NCBI GenBank assembly: GCA_030280995.1
Contig: JASXTE010000002.1
Coordinates: 40,032,183-40,096,182, forward strand
Direction of reading: 5' to 3'
Length of the DNA: 64,000 nt
From: Hemileia vastatrix
Lineage: Eukaryota > Basidiomycota > Pucciniomycetes > Pucciniales > Zaghouaniaceae
Position numbers and translations under genes: made by a program. This document shows, piece after piece, positions 1 through 11,100 of the stretch; the first letter of the stretch is position 1, and each line of letters starts with the position of its first letter. The notes under the pieces were generated by a model, which had not been told where the DNA came from, did not search any database, and saw only the letters and a list, made by a program, of their open reading frames with translations.

Positions 1-52
1 TGGATGAGTGGGAATTCACAAATGCAACAAAAGGATAATCAATAGATATTAC

Positions 53-938
53 TGACAACTGTTCCCGCTCCAAAACTATGCCCGGCAACAATGATATCTC
101 GATCCCAACTGACGGCATCGACCAATTTCCTCCAATCGTCTTCATCCCAGTTCATACCATCATCACCCGCCCATCCAGTTGCACCCTTCCTCCTCAAGTT
201 ACCATCTCTCCACGTTTTCCAACCATCGGGTCGATCAGCAAACTGAGCACAAAGTCGAGTCAAGGCAATCATTTCGGTGATCCTGAAGACAAGTTGTTCT
301 CCTCTGGCAGCAAGAGGCATTTGAGGACGAGTTGGAGGAGAAACATCATCCATGGTGAAATAAGGAATGCTCATGGTTTTTCCGGATGGTGAATTGACAT
401 GAGTTGAAAGCGCGGAGCCTTCGCGATGTTCAATGGCAGCAACGACGTATCCCCTGGAAGCAAGGTGACCACAATAGGTCGAATACATTGTTCTGGTGCC
501 AGCAAGACCATGAGAAAAAAGCACCAAGGGAAACTTTTTATTTGAAGGGGGAGGGGTAGCGATGGGGCCAGGGCTGAGGAGAGAAGTACGTATGAGAGGG
601 ATAAGAAAGGAAGCAATTGCAAGAAGGAGAGAGCGAGCAATCCAGCCAAGATTACGAAATTTGCAGTAACCAGCAATCTGAGGGAGGGATATCCAAGGGA
701 GTTTTGAGGGCGGATTTTGGTGAGGATGAGCCAGCGGATAGTAGAGTGTGAAGAGGATATTGTGAGTGGCGAGTAGGGGCGGGTGTGGGGGAACGGCTGC
801 ACGGAGAGTGCAGGTCGGGGCGGGAAGACCAACGGGCGGAGGAAGTTCGAGTGATAGGCCGGCGACCGGGTGAGGGCCATCATAGGCAGCCAGGCTGAGT
901 GGGGGCCAGTGGGGGAGTATCCGCACCCAGCGCTCCAT
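53..938 (-). CDS. PAF-acetylhydrolase-like phospholipase A2, first exon (partial)
   Basis: This is the 5' part of a serine lipase of the platelet-activating-factor acetylhydrolase family (PLA2 group VII type), which removes short or oxidised sn-2 acyl chains from phospholipids. The exon encodes about 295 residues. The oxyanion-loop segment FSHGLAGTRTMYS lies near residue 140, followed by LASRGYVVAAIEHR, which is typical of the family. The nucleophile motif GHSFG is at residues 286-290 with Ser288. A hydrophobic stretch around residues 100-122 could be a membrane segment. Directly after GHSFGAGTVV the DNA reads CA|GTAATATC on the minus strand, a plausible splice donor; no AG follows before the window edge, so the acceptor and the exon(s) with the catalytic Asp and His lie outside. 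The start at 938 is the first ATG of the long frame. Without splicing the frame would stop at 39. Confidence 0.85.
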
Positions 939-1349
939 TTCGAGACAGTAACGGCGACTCGCAGCACCAACACAACGTTCTATTCATCCCACCATCCTGT
1001 AAAGTGATTGGTGCTGTTGGTGTTGCTGGCTTATCTCACTCATTCAATCTCACTGGCAACCAAAGGAATTGACGAAGAAAATGGAAAGTGAGATAATATT
1101 ACAATCTAGAAATAAGATATATATATTAAAAAAACCAAGACAAAGACAAGCCAGCACGAAACTACCGGTGAGACTGAAAGCAAAACAGAAAGATAAAGAA
1201 AATAAATCAAACAAATTTTGAAAAATAGACAAGCATCTCAAACACTCCTCTCAACTCATTCATCGACACCAGGCAAGATAAGGTCACACGAATTCGAACT
1301 GCCATCTACACCAATTTTTATCAAGTCAAAAACAAAGAAAAGACTACAT
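939..1349. other. Spacer between two minus-strand genes
   Basis: This interval holds the presumed promoter of the PAF-acetylhydrolase gene and the 3' flank of the next gene. It is A-rich with no coding frame that I can support. No clear TATA box or other motif stands out. Confidence 0.4.
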
Positions 1350-3049
1350 TCATTGTTTCATTCGTTTTTGCCTTTCAATAAAATTCTCATGATCTTCCTC
1401 ATTATCTCTAGTCCTCTTAGTTGGACCATTAGAAAGATCAGGTATGTTGAGCACGTCCGATAAAACAGCCAGTTGTAAGTTTCGGGCTAGTGTGACAAGC
1501 AGAGAATCTTCGGGAGGCATATCAACATTGAAATTGTGTTTTTTAGTGGGCCTTGCCTCATCTGACTGATCTTCTACGCGACGCTTCAAAGTTTTGCTCA
1601 TCAACAGTGTCGTTACTTTCACTGATTGAGCTAACGATTGCTTGACTTTCTCATTCGTCGCTTTAGAGCGTTTGTTAGTCTCTGATTTCCCAACCTGAAG
1701 TTACGGAATTCGCTCTTCCTTCAAAAATGGAGCATAGTTCGGCCGTTTGAGTGTGTGTGGATAAATACACTTACACACATATACACATACATGATTTTAG
1801 ACACCATTCATTATTTCACTGAAAACATAATTATTAAATAATGAGAATCAGAAGACAAATGGAAACAAAAAACTGACCGTTCACACTGGGTTGGCCAACA
1901 CAGCTCGCGAGGAATCCAACCATTTGACCCCTCAGAGTGACACTTGGGCGCTTGCACTTGCCCACTGGAACACAACTTGGATTTGGCCAGTTATATCCAA
2001 GAGTCCCCGTCCTTCATCAGTAAAGATGAAAAATTTATCTAAATCGGTAAGCTATAAGTAAATTCAATCATAAGATGATCTTTCTCAGCCCAGCCAACTA
2101 GTAGTAACAAATATAAACAATTGCCTATACTTGCATCAATGATATCACCCTTGTAAACTGGGATATATAGGCCATATATAGGCTGCCTTGGCATCATTGG
2201 AGAAGAAGTGGGTACCAGTGACAGACCAAGGGTCCGGTCGGGAATGGTCTTTCGAAATAATACCCGATTGCCAGGTCCAGTTCTTCCTCGCTCTACCCAG
2301 ATTTGTCCCATGGCGGCTAAACCACCGGGTATAGAAGCTGGCCACTTTCCATAGCTTCCCCGGAACGTGGCATTGCTTCGTCGTTGACGAGCCCTGAGTT
2401 TTAACGACCAAACTCTCTCCGCTGGACGGCGTTGTATGTTGATGCCTGATCTTTCGAGAATAGTCCCTTCAGGGCTATACTGTAACCCCGAATGAGTCTC
2501 CATTGCACTAAATGCAAGTGCAATAGGATAATCAGGTGTGCGCTCCGATTTTTATTCGGCCCTCCCGTTGTGAATTTGGACCCAGTCAAGTTCAGATAAT
2601 CCATTATATAGATTAAATAAAAATGATGGGACAGGGTCCAAGGAGGAATCATCATCTGGATCCTCTGGGGGAAAATGACGGACAGCGAACTTCCTCATTT
2701 CCGACACCAGGCAATACTGAGTGTACGCGGCCCAGTTTTTGTCCTTCAAGTTGACATTTTCTGGACCGACATTTTGATGCGGAATCAGGATATCTGATTC
2801 TTTGAAGAATTGCTGTACAGTCCAATCATATTTAATAAAAGCTTCCTTGGATTTTCGTTCGTTAAAGGAAGGTGATTGGCTGAAATTTAGCTTTTTCTTG
2901 ACTTGGCGCCATAGTTTCTTGCAGTATGAAGTGGGTAGATTATAGGGTTTGGCGCTGGAGATTTTGGGCGCCTCTCGCTTGACGATTCGGGTGTCAGGAG
3001 TAGGTGCATTAAAGCAGCGGGTAGGGTAAGCAAATTGAGAACAAGACAT
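1350..3049 (-). pseudogene. Unrecognised multi-exon gene with one in-frame stop
   Basis: One reading frame runs from ATG at 3049 down to 2039, broken only by a TAA at 2552-2554. It reads protein-like on both sides of that stop (for example KLWRQVKKKLNFSQSPSF before it and ATFRGSYGKWPASIPGGL after it). Two further likely exons follow: about 2013-1881 (segment TLGYNWPNPSCVPVGKCKRP) and about 1696-1350, which follows an acceptor TAACTTCAG and ends in a Lys/Arg/Glu-rich tail. The splice phase between the first and second parts does not close cleanly with the donors I can see, so the exon model is approximate. I do not recognise the family. The TAA may be a real nonsense mutation, a sequencing error or a sign that I have missed an intron; no in-frame intron with GT-AG ends spans it. 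Confidence 0.5.
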
Positions 3050-4094
3050 GATTACAATGATTAAACTTTAATGCGTCGATGCAAAAAAAAGAAGAAAAAA
3101 ACTAAACAAAAGTTTGTTTAGGAAAACCAAAAATAAGTGATTAAGATAGTAAGATATTGAGCACAATAATAAACAAGAAAGTGATGGCGATGGCGGGTAT
3201 GATGATGGAATAGGAGATGATAAAGATAATCTGAGACAAAGAGGAAGGAAGATAAATATTTGGGTGGTACTGAAATCAATAATTATGATGTGAGAACGAG
3301 GACAATAACTAGCCAATGATAAAAATGATAAAAATGACAAGAAGATATTCAAGATTCCAAGATGCTAGAGGAGCAGGATGGGGGTGATGAGCGGTTGCAG
3401 CTGGAAAAGATGGCAGAATATATACTCAATAAATTTTGTTATCTTAAGACCCCTAATTTGATTTCTGGTATTGCGCATAGTTGATTGTCCCCAAGCCACA
3501 AAAAGTAGTGTGTAGGCTTGCACAGATAGATTGGCGCCACAAAAAAAAAAAAAAAAAAAAAAAAGTCTTGGCCATATTAAACAATGGCACCTAGAAACAA
3601 TGCAAGATGACTGATTGATTGATTCCCCTTCAAAATTTTTGGGAATCAATTGACTTTGGCGCTCCCTCAAGCTTCGTCACCCATAATGTTCTATTTTTAT
3701 GCTGCATAATTTACATAACTTGGTAAAGCATGTGATGAACTCTGTAGTGGAGCCAAATTCATCCATACTATTGTGCCGGTACCCAAATCCACAGGTAGTC
3801 AGTCTCGCCGTCCCACTCTCCGGTAGAAATGAAGAATGGACGAATGGGTCGCGGCACAGTATATACAACACTTGCCGTGTAACCTAATCTAACCTAACTT
3901 CTACTATAAGGGCATCTACCACCGTGTCGGTAAAAAATAAGTATATAATTGCATGTTACTTGAGTCATTTCATAATGAATTGCCATATTCAACTACCCTA
4001 TGCAGTATCTTTTACTATTCACTCCATTTAGTTACTATTCAACCATCATATTTTGGCTCCTATTCATTATAACTCAATTATTTTTTTCCTTCTC
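3050..4094. other. Intergenic region, AT-rich, with poly-A tract
   Basis: There is no supported gene here. It contains a poly-A run of about 24 bases at 3541-3564 and purine-rich stretches. The spurious frames show no family signature. The left end of the oldest transposon probably lies somewhere in this interval, but I could not find its terminal repeat. Confidence 0.4.
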
Positions 4095-4380
4095 ATGGCT
4101 TTTAACATAGTTGATGAATTACTTGAAATGGAAGAAGAAGACTATATCATTTCATATCTCTTTGACAATACAAACAAAAATAGATCAAGACAAAAAAAAG
4201 AAATACTCAATTGAAATCAACTAGAAGGCCATCAAAGACTAATGAATGACTACTTTTACCCCAAATGTACATACAACATCTTCATGCTTGAGCGATGTTT
4301 CCTTATGACTAGGGATTTGTTTAACAAGATTTGTGAAGACTTACAAAGACATAACTCTCTTTGGTTATGGAAAAAGGTAA
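4095..4380 (+). pseudogene. Harbinger (Plant_tran-type) transposase, N-terminal half
   Basis: From ATG at 4095 the frame encodes an acidic N-terminus and then the segment GHQRLMNDYF, followed by MTRDLFNKICEDLQRHNSLW. This is the usual N-terminal pattern of plant-type PIF/Harbinger transposases (DYF, an RF(R)M-like segment, LF..I..DL). An in-frame TGA at 4212-4214 follows AAT, consistent with a lost Arg CGA codon. The frame breaks off just before the element at 4428-20780. The continuation, FYDCGGQLGLSPQQK onward, resumes at 20787 on the far side, so this is the 5' half of one transposase gene split by a later insertion. A GTAAG at 4379 may be the donor of an intron into which the insertion fell. 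Confidence 0.7.
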
Positions 4381-4427
4381 GATAGGTTTTTATCAGTAAC
4401 ACTAATCAGAAATTTATTAACATAATA

Positions 4428-4458
4428 GGGGGTATCAATGTTGACCGATCCGCAATTA
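4428..4458 (+). repeat. Left terminal inverted repeat of the Harbinger-type element
   Basis: It begins GGGGGTATCAATGTT and ends GATCCGCAATTA. Overlapping its inner edge is a hairpin, CCGCAATTAA paired with TTAATTGCGG around one A. The motif CCGCAATTA recurs nearby and may serve as a subterminal transposase site. Confidence 0.8.
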
Positions 4459-4777
4459 AATTAATTGCGGAAAATAATCTGCATACCCCAATTATCTTCC
4501 GCAATTATGTTAGCTAATAATTGGGTTATTAGACACTTTACGTGTCAATGTTCACCTCTTATCTGACATTTTTATCCTCAATATTTGATAACCACATCTT
4601 GGACAACTTTCTGGATATCCCAGCCTTCTACCTTGCTGCGCACTTCCATTCTCATCCCATCCTGTTCATTCTATCCGCTCAGAATTTCTCCCCATTTCAT
4701 CTATTTGATTCTGCTCCTTTTCATCTTGCTATCTCATCTGCTTGTTTCTGCTCCTTTTCATCTTCATTTATAATAAC

Positions 4778-6086
4778 ATGCCTCGTCATCCTAGATCTTC
4801 TCAAAGGCAGCCATCACCCAGTTGTTCTTCAATTCCCACTACTTCCACTTTCCCCTGCTCAGCTGAGAAATCAAAGACCGTTCAATTAAAAAAAGATGAA
4901 CATCTCATTCTTATCAACTGGCTGAAAACAAAATCTAACTATGATTCTTGTTTTGGTACTGAGTATGCCACTAAAGTAGGACGGCCCCCGCATCAAAAGT
5001 TAATGGCTATCTTCTAATGGCAAATGAATTATGGAATAAGACCAAGGGAAGGATTGATCTTTTGCCTAAACAGATGTCTGAACAATTCAAGCATTACTGA
5101 GCAAAATACAAGAAGGCAAAGGCTCTTTCATCTTCCACTGGTTTTGGGGTTACTGACAACGATATAACTAAGGGCATAAAATCCATAGACAATAAACTTG
5201 AAACTTTATGTCCTTACTTTAAAGAGATGGATGCAATTTTTGGAGAGCGAGCCGATGTTAATCCTGTAAACATGTTGGATGGTGAAGATCCTATCTCCGA
5301 ACATGATGTCGAAGCAAATCTTTTCCCATCCTCTTCCTCCACTCAAGCCTCCCCTCTTCTAAATTCTACAAATCTAGATAGCTTTGCTATTGATCCTATT
5401 GGCGATTTAACCCAACCCAATCTAACTCAGGTCTGTTTTTTCTTCTTTTATCTTATCAATACTTTTTTTATTTACTTAGATTTTCTTATTTCTTAAAAGG
5501 CTGATGAACAAGCCCAGGACCCACAATCAACTGAGTCTGAAGCTAGTGACAATGATGAGGAGGAAAATATGACCTTGAACAAGAAGCGTAGGGCTTCAAG
5601 TAGTCTATATTTCTACTCACAAAGAAGACAAAAAAGTGATACTTCATCACAAACCCCTTTTTCTTCAATGGAACAGTTTTTAGAGAAACGTGATGCTGGT
5701 AAGTGATATCATACCGATTAATACTTTACTCTGCTTTTCTTCTACTTATTTTTAACATTGCTTATCACTCTAGAACAAGTGGAAGCTGCTAAAGAGACTC
5801 TAAAGTTTGAAAAGCAAAAATATGAGCTCTCTTTAAGGAGGGATGATAGGCTACAAGATTTGGAAGAGAGCAAGTACAAGCTCTCTTTACGGAAGGATGA
5901 TCGGGCCCAAGATTTGGAGGAGAGGAAGTACGTGCTCTCTTTACGGAAGGATGATCGGGCCCAAGATTTGGAGGAGAAGAAGTTTGAGTTAACTCTAAGT
6001 ATTGAAAAATCAAAAAAAGAGGAGAAAACACTCGAACATCAAAACCTATTAGAGCAGATGAAATATAAGTTTGATCATGAAGAAAA
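4778..6086 (+). pseudogene. Myb/SANT-like, coiled-coil transposon accessory gene, 5' part
   Basis: This probably encodes the DNA-binding partner of the Harbinger transposase. From ATG at 4778 there is a Ser/Pro-rich N-terminus, then a Myb/SANT-like segment (LKKDEHLILINWLKTKSNYD, later LLMANELWNKTKGR), then GFGVTDND and CPYFKEMDAIFGERADVNP. Introns at 5431-5499 and 5699-5773 both have clean GT-AG junctions that keep the frame. The last exon contains three tandem copies of an L-S-L-R-K-D-D-R-A-Q-D-L-E-E coiled-coil unit (5820-6000). A one-base loss near 4994-4998 (in an AAAA run) shifts the frame, and TGA at 5098-5100 stops it. At 6086 the gene is interrupted by the LTR retrotransposon; the remaining codons are at 14556-14651. 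Confidence 0.65.
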
Positions 6087-6859
6087 TGTCATGCGCCACA
6101 TGACACTCAAGGCGAAAGCAGCTAATTAAATCAATAATATCGAGTCCTAAATCTATACTCGAAGCGCAGAAAGCAATTCTCCATAGCAACTGCGATTTTC
6201 CTTTGTGTACTTACTATTTAACTGCGCTAGCCTAAACTCTAAATCTAAATTAGTCAATCTCCCAATAGGGTGCCTTAGTCCTTTTCAATAAGCGACGCAC
6301 AGCGCTAGGTTCAACAAAATAGTACAGTAGTAGTTTTCATTAAAGTTTTGTTAATTAATTAAAAAGGGGTAAATAGAGCATGGACGGATATTTAGCAAAG
6401 AGGGTCTAAGTGTATGTTAGTAATGGTCAATGGAATGGGAATGGTGCGATGGAAGGGAGGTCAATGTGAGGAGGAAAAAAGGATATAAAAGGGGTTGGGT
6501 ATTTGGTTTGATATTTCCTTAGAATTAAATTAAAAAATCGTATTTACATTAATAGTGGCAAACCTTTAAAGTTAAAATCATTGTTATTGTATCTTTCTTT
6601 TACTTTCTCAATATTCATTTCTAAATCCTAAATCTTTGATTATTGAGTGTCCAACCCTTTGTGAGATCTTAAGAATTCCTATTACCTTTGAAACTAGTTT
6701 ATAATTCTTCTCGAACGAACCTCGAACCTGTAGCTCTTACTTTGAGTGATCTTCGAACCATTTCCTTGAATCATTCCTCTGTGTTTCAAAGAAAGTTTTA
6801 AATCCCTCATCTCACTTTCAGGAACATCCTCGACCTTGTGCGTAGGTTGTCCGGTGACA
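6087..6859 (+). repeat. 5' LTR
   Basis: It is 773 bp with TGTCA/TGACA ends, and differs from the 3' LTR at about 22 positions by eye. Twelve of these are explained as transitions at an ancestral CpG. A TATA box lies at 6484-6490. Confidence 0.95.
6484..6532 (+). promoter_or_regulatory. LTR TATA box and probable transcript start (start of R)
   Basis: TATAAAA at 6484-6490 is followed 38 bases downstream by GAATTAAATTA at 6522-6532. That sequence is the reverse complement of the DNA just after the LTR (6861-6873). In Tf1-like elements the first 11 bases of the mRNA pair with the primer-binding site; the position here fits a transcript starting at 6522. The start site itself is inferred. Confidence 0.6.
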
Positions 6860-6860
6860 G

Positions 6861-6873
6861 TATAATTTAATTC
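6861..6873 (+). other. Self-complementary primer-binding site
   Basis: TATAATTTAATTC lies one base after the 5' LTR. It pairs with GAATTAAATTA in the 5' LTR (11 contiguous bases) and with GAATTAAATTAT in the 3' LTR (14218-14229, 12 bases). I do not recognise a match to the 3' end of a common initiator or other tRNA, which supports the self-priming interpretation. Confidence 0.6.
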
Positions 6874-6930
6874 TCCGTAGTTCTCATTCTTTGCACTACT
6901 ACGTCCTTTTTAGGTGTTTTAAAATTTTAA

Positions 6931-8118
6931 ATGGCACCTGTTCAACGCACTCCTCCTACGGGCGCTACTACTAGAGCTTGCGCTAGAGGCAGGCCAACAG
7001 CCACAAGGTCTGTTTCCCACACTCACTCTTTGGAACCACTCGACCTTAGGGAACGGCAACATTCAGTTCAATCTGTAGAAGACATCCCACAAGATTTTGA
7101 GGATTCTAGTGATGAAGAAGAAGGAGAGGATACAATGCACGAGGCACCATCCGCCCCTGCCAATCACCCTTCTGGCCAATCCTCAGAACCTGGACCATCT
7201 AACTCTCTGGAAGATTTCATGAGACTTTTTATGAAAACCCTTTCAAATCCAACGTCTTCAGAGGGATCTAAGTTCAAAACTCCTTCTATGAAATCTCCTG
7301 ACAAATTCGACAGAGATCACCCTGACAGATTGCGACCCTTCTTGAAAACCTGCAAGCTACTGTTCCATAATGACCTTCAAACCTTTAACAGCAACCGATC
7401 AAAGGTTGTTTACGCTTCTTCATTCCTAGCCGGGAAAGCAGCAAGATGGTTCAAACCTTATCTACTCATGCTTTCTTCGACAGAAACCCACTTACTTATC
7501 AATAATTGGGAAAATTTCAAAGACCAACTTTTTACGTTGTTTGGGGACCCTAATGAAACGGACAACGCGGAAATTGAACTTGATTTTCTTTGCATGAGTG
7601 ATAATGGTAAAGCCTCTGAATATATCTCAAACTTCAGAGCACTTCAAACTCGAGTAGGTTGGAATGATGCTGCCCTTAAGTATCATTTCAAGAAAGGACT
7701 TCCTTCGAGGATTCTAGATCAATTAAATCTTCACGGTCAGAAGATGACTACTTTAACGGATTTAATGGATCAAACCCTTGAACTTGACGGCGTTTATCAA
7801 GGACGACTTCAACATCGTCGATATGCCAACAAATCTCAAGGCCTAAATTTTAAATCGGGACCTTCTTCACACCCACGACCAAATCAATCCTCCTCGACTC
7901 AATCCAAACCCAATAAGGGAAAAGATAAACCTCGACCAAAAGGCTCGACCCCAGGCGATATCAGCAAAGTACTGGATCCTAAAAGGGAACTTAAAGAAGC
8001 TGAGAGGAAGAGACGAGCAGATAATGGGTTATGTATGTATTGTGGGGGTAAGCACAAGTTGGAAGACTGTGTAAAGTTGAAGGAAAGAGAAGGTACTAGT
8101 TTGAAGTCAAAAAACTAG
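6931..8118 (+). CDS. gag: Gag polyprotein (capsid and nucleocapsid)
   Basis: This 395-residue frame starts at ATG 6931, 71 bases after the 5' LTR. It has an acidic N-terminus, a retrotransposon-gag capsid core (KTPSMKSPDKFDRDHPDRLR, later KAARWFKPYL, NWENFKDQLFTLFGDPNE and YHFKKGLPSRILDQL), a basic Ser/Pro/Lys linker, and a zinc knuckle CMYCGGKHKLEDC near residues 372-384. The knuckle is C-x2-C-x3-H-x4-C, one residue shorter than the usual x4 spacing. Gag would form the virus-like particle and bind element RNA. The frame is intact and ends with tandem TAG TAG directly after a slippery heptamer, so Pol is probably made by -1 frameshifting. Confidence 0.92.
   Translation: MAPVQRTPPTGATTRACARGRPTATRSVSHTHSLEPLDLRERQHSVQSVEDIPQDFEDSSDEEEGEDTMHEAPSAPANHPSGQSSEPGPSNSLEDFMRLFMKTLSNPTSSEGSKFKTPSMKSPDKFDRDHPDRLRPFLKTCKLLFHNDLQTFNSNRSKVVYASSFLAGKAARWFKPYLLMLSSTETHLLINNWENFKDQLFTLFGDPNETDNAEIELDFLCMSDNGKASEYISNFRALQTRVGWNDAALKYHFKKGLPSRILDQLNLHGQKMTTLTDLMDQTLELDGVYQGRLQHRRYANKSQGLNFKSGPSSHPRPNQSSSTQSKPNKGKDKPRPKGSTPGDISKVLDPKRELKEAERKRRADNGLCMYCGGKHKLEDCVKLKEREGTSLKSKN
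8109..8115 (+). promoter_or_regulatory. -1 ribosomal frameshift heptamer A AAA AAC
   Basis: In the gag frame the codons are TCA AAA AAC TAG. The heptamer A AAA AAC is a classical simultaneous-slippage site, positioned directly before the stop. Slipping back one base gives CTA GTA GAT and opens the pol frame, which starts at 8115. I did not establish a downstream pseudoknot. Confidence 0.75.
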
Positions 8119-11100
8119 TAGATAGTTTACTTGTGTGCAAAGCAAACTATCTTATCTCTCCCAGTGCACAGAACCTCCATGTCTTAAGGACTGGAGTTGC
8201 CTTAAACCGCTTGAGATTCATTCTTTTTAAGGAGGATATCCCCTTCAGTTGTCTTATAGACTCTGGAGCTTCAATTTCTTTTGTTAGTTTATCTTTTGCC
8301 GAGAAGCTTCAACTAACATTTACAGATATCAATTGAACTCCAATCTATTCGGTCGAATCAGAGGAACCCAAATATTGGGTAAGTAAGAAAGTTTTATGGG
8401 TTTTAAACTTTCCAAACATTCCCCCCTTTGAGTGGGAATTATCAGTCTTGGACGCCCCAAGGATGGACGATACCATTCTTGGCCATGACTTTTTAACGCA
8501 TTGGAACCCTGAAATTGATTGGACTAAGGGACTGATCACCCCACGATCTAAGTATATTTCTAATTCTTCAATGCAGGTCAATAGGGAGTTAAACAACCCG
8601 CCTGACAACGTCCTGCTAGAGGACAAGTCTCTGCCAGATGACTTGAAAGCATCTGATCCTTCTCTAAATGAGCAATTGTCTAACCCTTCTAGCTCGATGA
8701 CTTCACTCGAAGAGGATTTAAATTGCCTCAAAGTAATTGAATTCTGCTATCTCAATACAGGTATCCCCTTGACAGATTCTCTCGAAGATGAAGAGGATGA
8801 CCAAATCAACGTTGAAGCCATTAAATCAACTCTACCGGAAATCTACCACGACTTCCTCGATGTTTTCTCAATCTGCAAGGCCGATAAGTTACCACCTCAT
8901 TGACCCTACGACCATAAAATAGAGTTAATGGGCTCAGTACCTCCGGCAGGTCCTGTCTATTCCTTATCAAAGGACGAATCTCAAGTTCTTCGAGACTACA
9001 TTGCAGAGAATGTAGCCAAAGGTTTCATCAGAGCCAGTAAATCTCCAACCGGCTCCCCTGTCCTCTTTGTAAAAAAGAAGGACGGTAGTCTTAGGTTGTG
9101 TGTTGACTATAGAAAGCTCAACACAGTCACGAAGAAGAATGCATATCCTGTTCCTCCTATGTCATTACTTCTTACCCTTTTCAATGGTGCTAATTTCTTT
9201 TCTAAAATTGATCTTAGAGGCGCTTACAATCTAATTTGCATTGCATTAGGTCATGAACCGCTGACTGCAATGCGCACTAGATTTGGTAGTTTTGAATATT
9301 TATTTATGCCTTTTGGATTATGTAACGCACCTTCAACTTTTCAAACTTTTGTTAATGATATCTTTCAAGATGTTGTTGAACAATTTGTAGTCGTCTATTT
9401 AGATGATATTTTAATATTCTCAAAAACACTAGATGAACATATTCATCATGTTCGACAGGTCCTAAATTGTCTTCGAGATCATGGTCTCTACGCCAAGCAT
9501 AATAAATGCGAATTCCACCTCAAATCAATTGATTTTCTGGGTTTTACGTTATCCACTGATGGTTTAGTCATGGATAGCAACAAAGTCCAGAAAATCCTGG
9601 AATGGCCTGAGCCCAAAAACATTAAATCGCTCCAAGGATTTTTGGGTTTTGCAAACTTCTATAGGAGATTTATTAAAGATTACTCTAAAACTATTTCCAA
9701 TCTTACTTCTCTTCTTAGAAAAGACTTTCCTTTTGTTTTTACTTCTACAGCACGAAAGGAATTTGAAGCACTAAAAATGGCGTTCACCACAGCCCCAATT
9801 CTTCGACATTTTGATCCTTCTGCCTTGACAATAGTTGAGACAGATGCAAGCGATTATGCTATTGCAGGGGTCATCTCCCAATTAAATCCTGAAACAAATT
9901 TGTTTCATCCTGTTGCTTTTGAGTCACGCAAACTCATAGCCGCAGAATTAAATTATGAAATTTATGACAAAGAGATTTTAGCTATTATCCATTGTCTTAA
10001 AAAATGGCGTTCTTTTCTTCTCAGCCTAGATAGTCCTTTTCAAATCTTAACAGATCATAATGCTTTAAAATACTTCATGTCTTCTAAAGTGTTAACCAGG
10101 CGTCAAGCCAGGTGGGCTGAATTTTCGTCTAAATTTTCTTTCTCTATTTCCTATCGCCCAGGAAAAAACTGCATTGTCCCAGATATCTTGTCACGTTGGG
10201 ACGACGTTTACCCACAGCGGGGGGACACATTTGCTGACAAGAACCCAGCAAATGTGCAATCAATCTTCAACGAATCAATGTTAACGACTCATCAACTTAA
10301 TTTGATGACAATTCAATCTTTTCGAAATCCACTATCCAACATCCTCGAAGCTCAGTCGAAGGACAAATATTGTTTAAGGTTAAAAGACAAAATACTCTCG
10401 AAGCAAGGGGCCAAAAGATTTAGTATTGAATCAGGTCTATTAGTCTTCAAAGGTAGAGTAGTCATACCCAACAACAATGAGATAAAATTATGGATTTTCA
10501 ACAGTCGACATGATTCTCCATTAGCTGGTCATTTTGGGGTTGATAAAACCTACCAGTTAATAGCGAGGGATTTCTTCTGGCCAGGTATGACCAGGGAAAT
10601 CAAGGCCTATATAAAAGCTTGTTACGAATGTAATAGGAATAAGGCTCCCCATCACCGGAAGCATGGGTTGCTTCAACCACTTCCTATTCCCTCTAAACCT
10701 TGGGAATCTTTATTGATGGATTTCATTTCTCAACTTCCTATGTCTAATGATTTTGATGCTATATTAGTAATAGTAGATAGATTTTCAAAAATGTCTATTT
10801 TCATTAAAACCAATACTACTGCTACAGCAGAAGATTTGTCAAAATTGTTTCTAGAATATGTATTTTCTAAACACGGCTTACCAAATGATATTATTTCAGA
10901 TAGAGGCTCATTGTTTGTATCCACATTCTGGACCCAACTGTGTCGACAACTCAATATCACAAGGAATCTCTCCACAGCCTATCACCCTGAAACAGATGGT
11001 CAAACAGAAAGAGTTAACCAAATCCTTGAACAATATCTTCGAATGTATGTCAGTTACCAACAAGACGATTGGAACACATGGTTACCATTGGCCGAATTTG

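Noticed and set aside
3878..3900. Telomere-like TAACCTAATCTAACCTAAC
   Set aside because: Only two or three irregular units, and not the CCCTAA repeat expected in fungi.
5789..6031. Minus-strand protein with SSPPNLGPDHPSVKRA repeats
   Set aside because: It is the antisense shadow of the coiled-coil repeat in the plus-strand gene.
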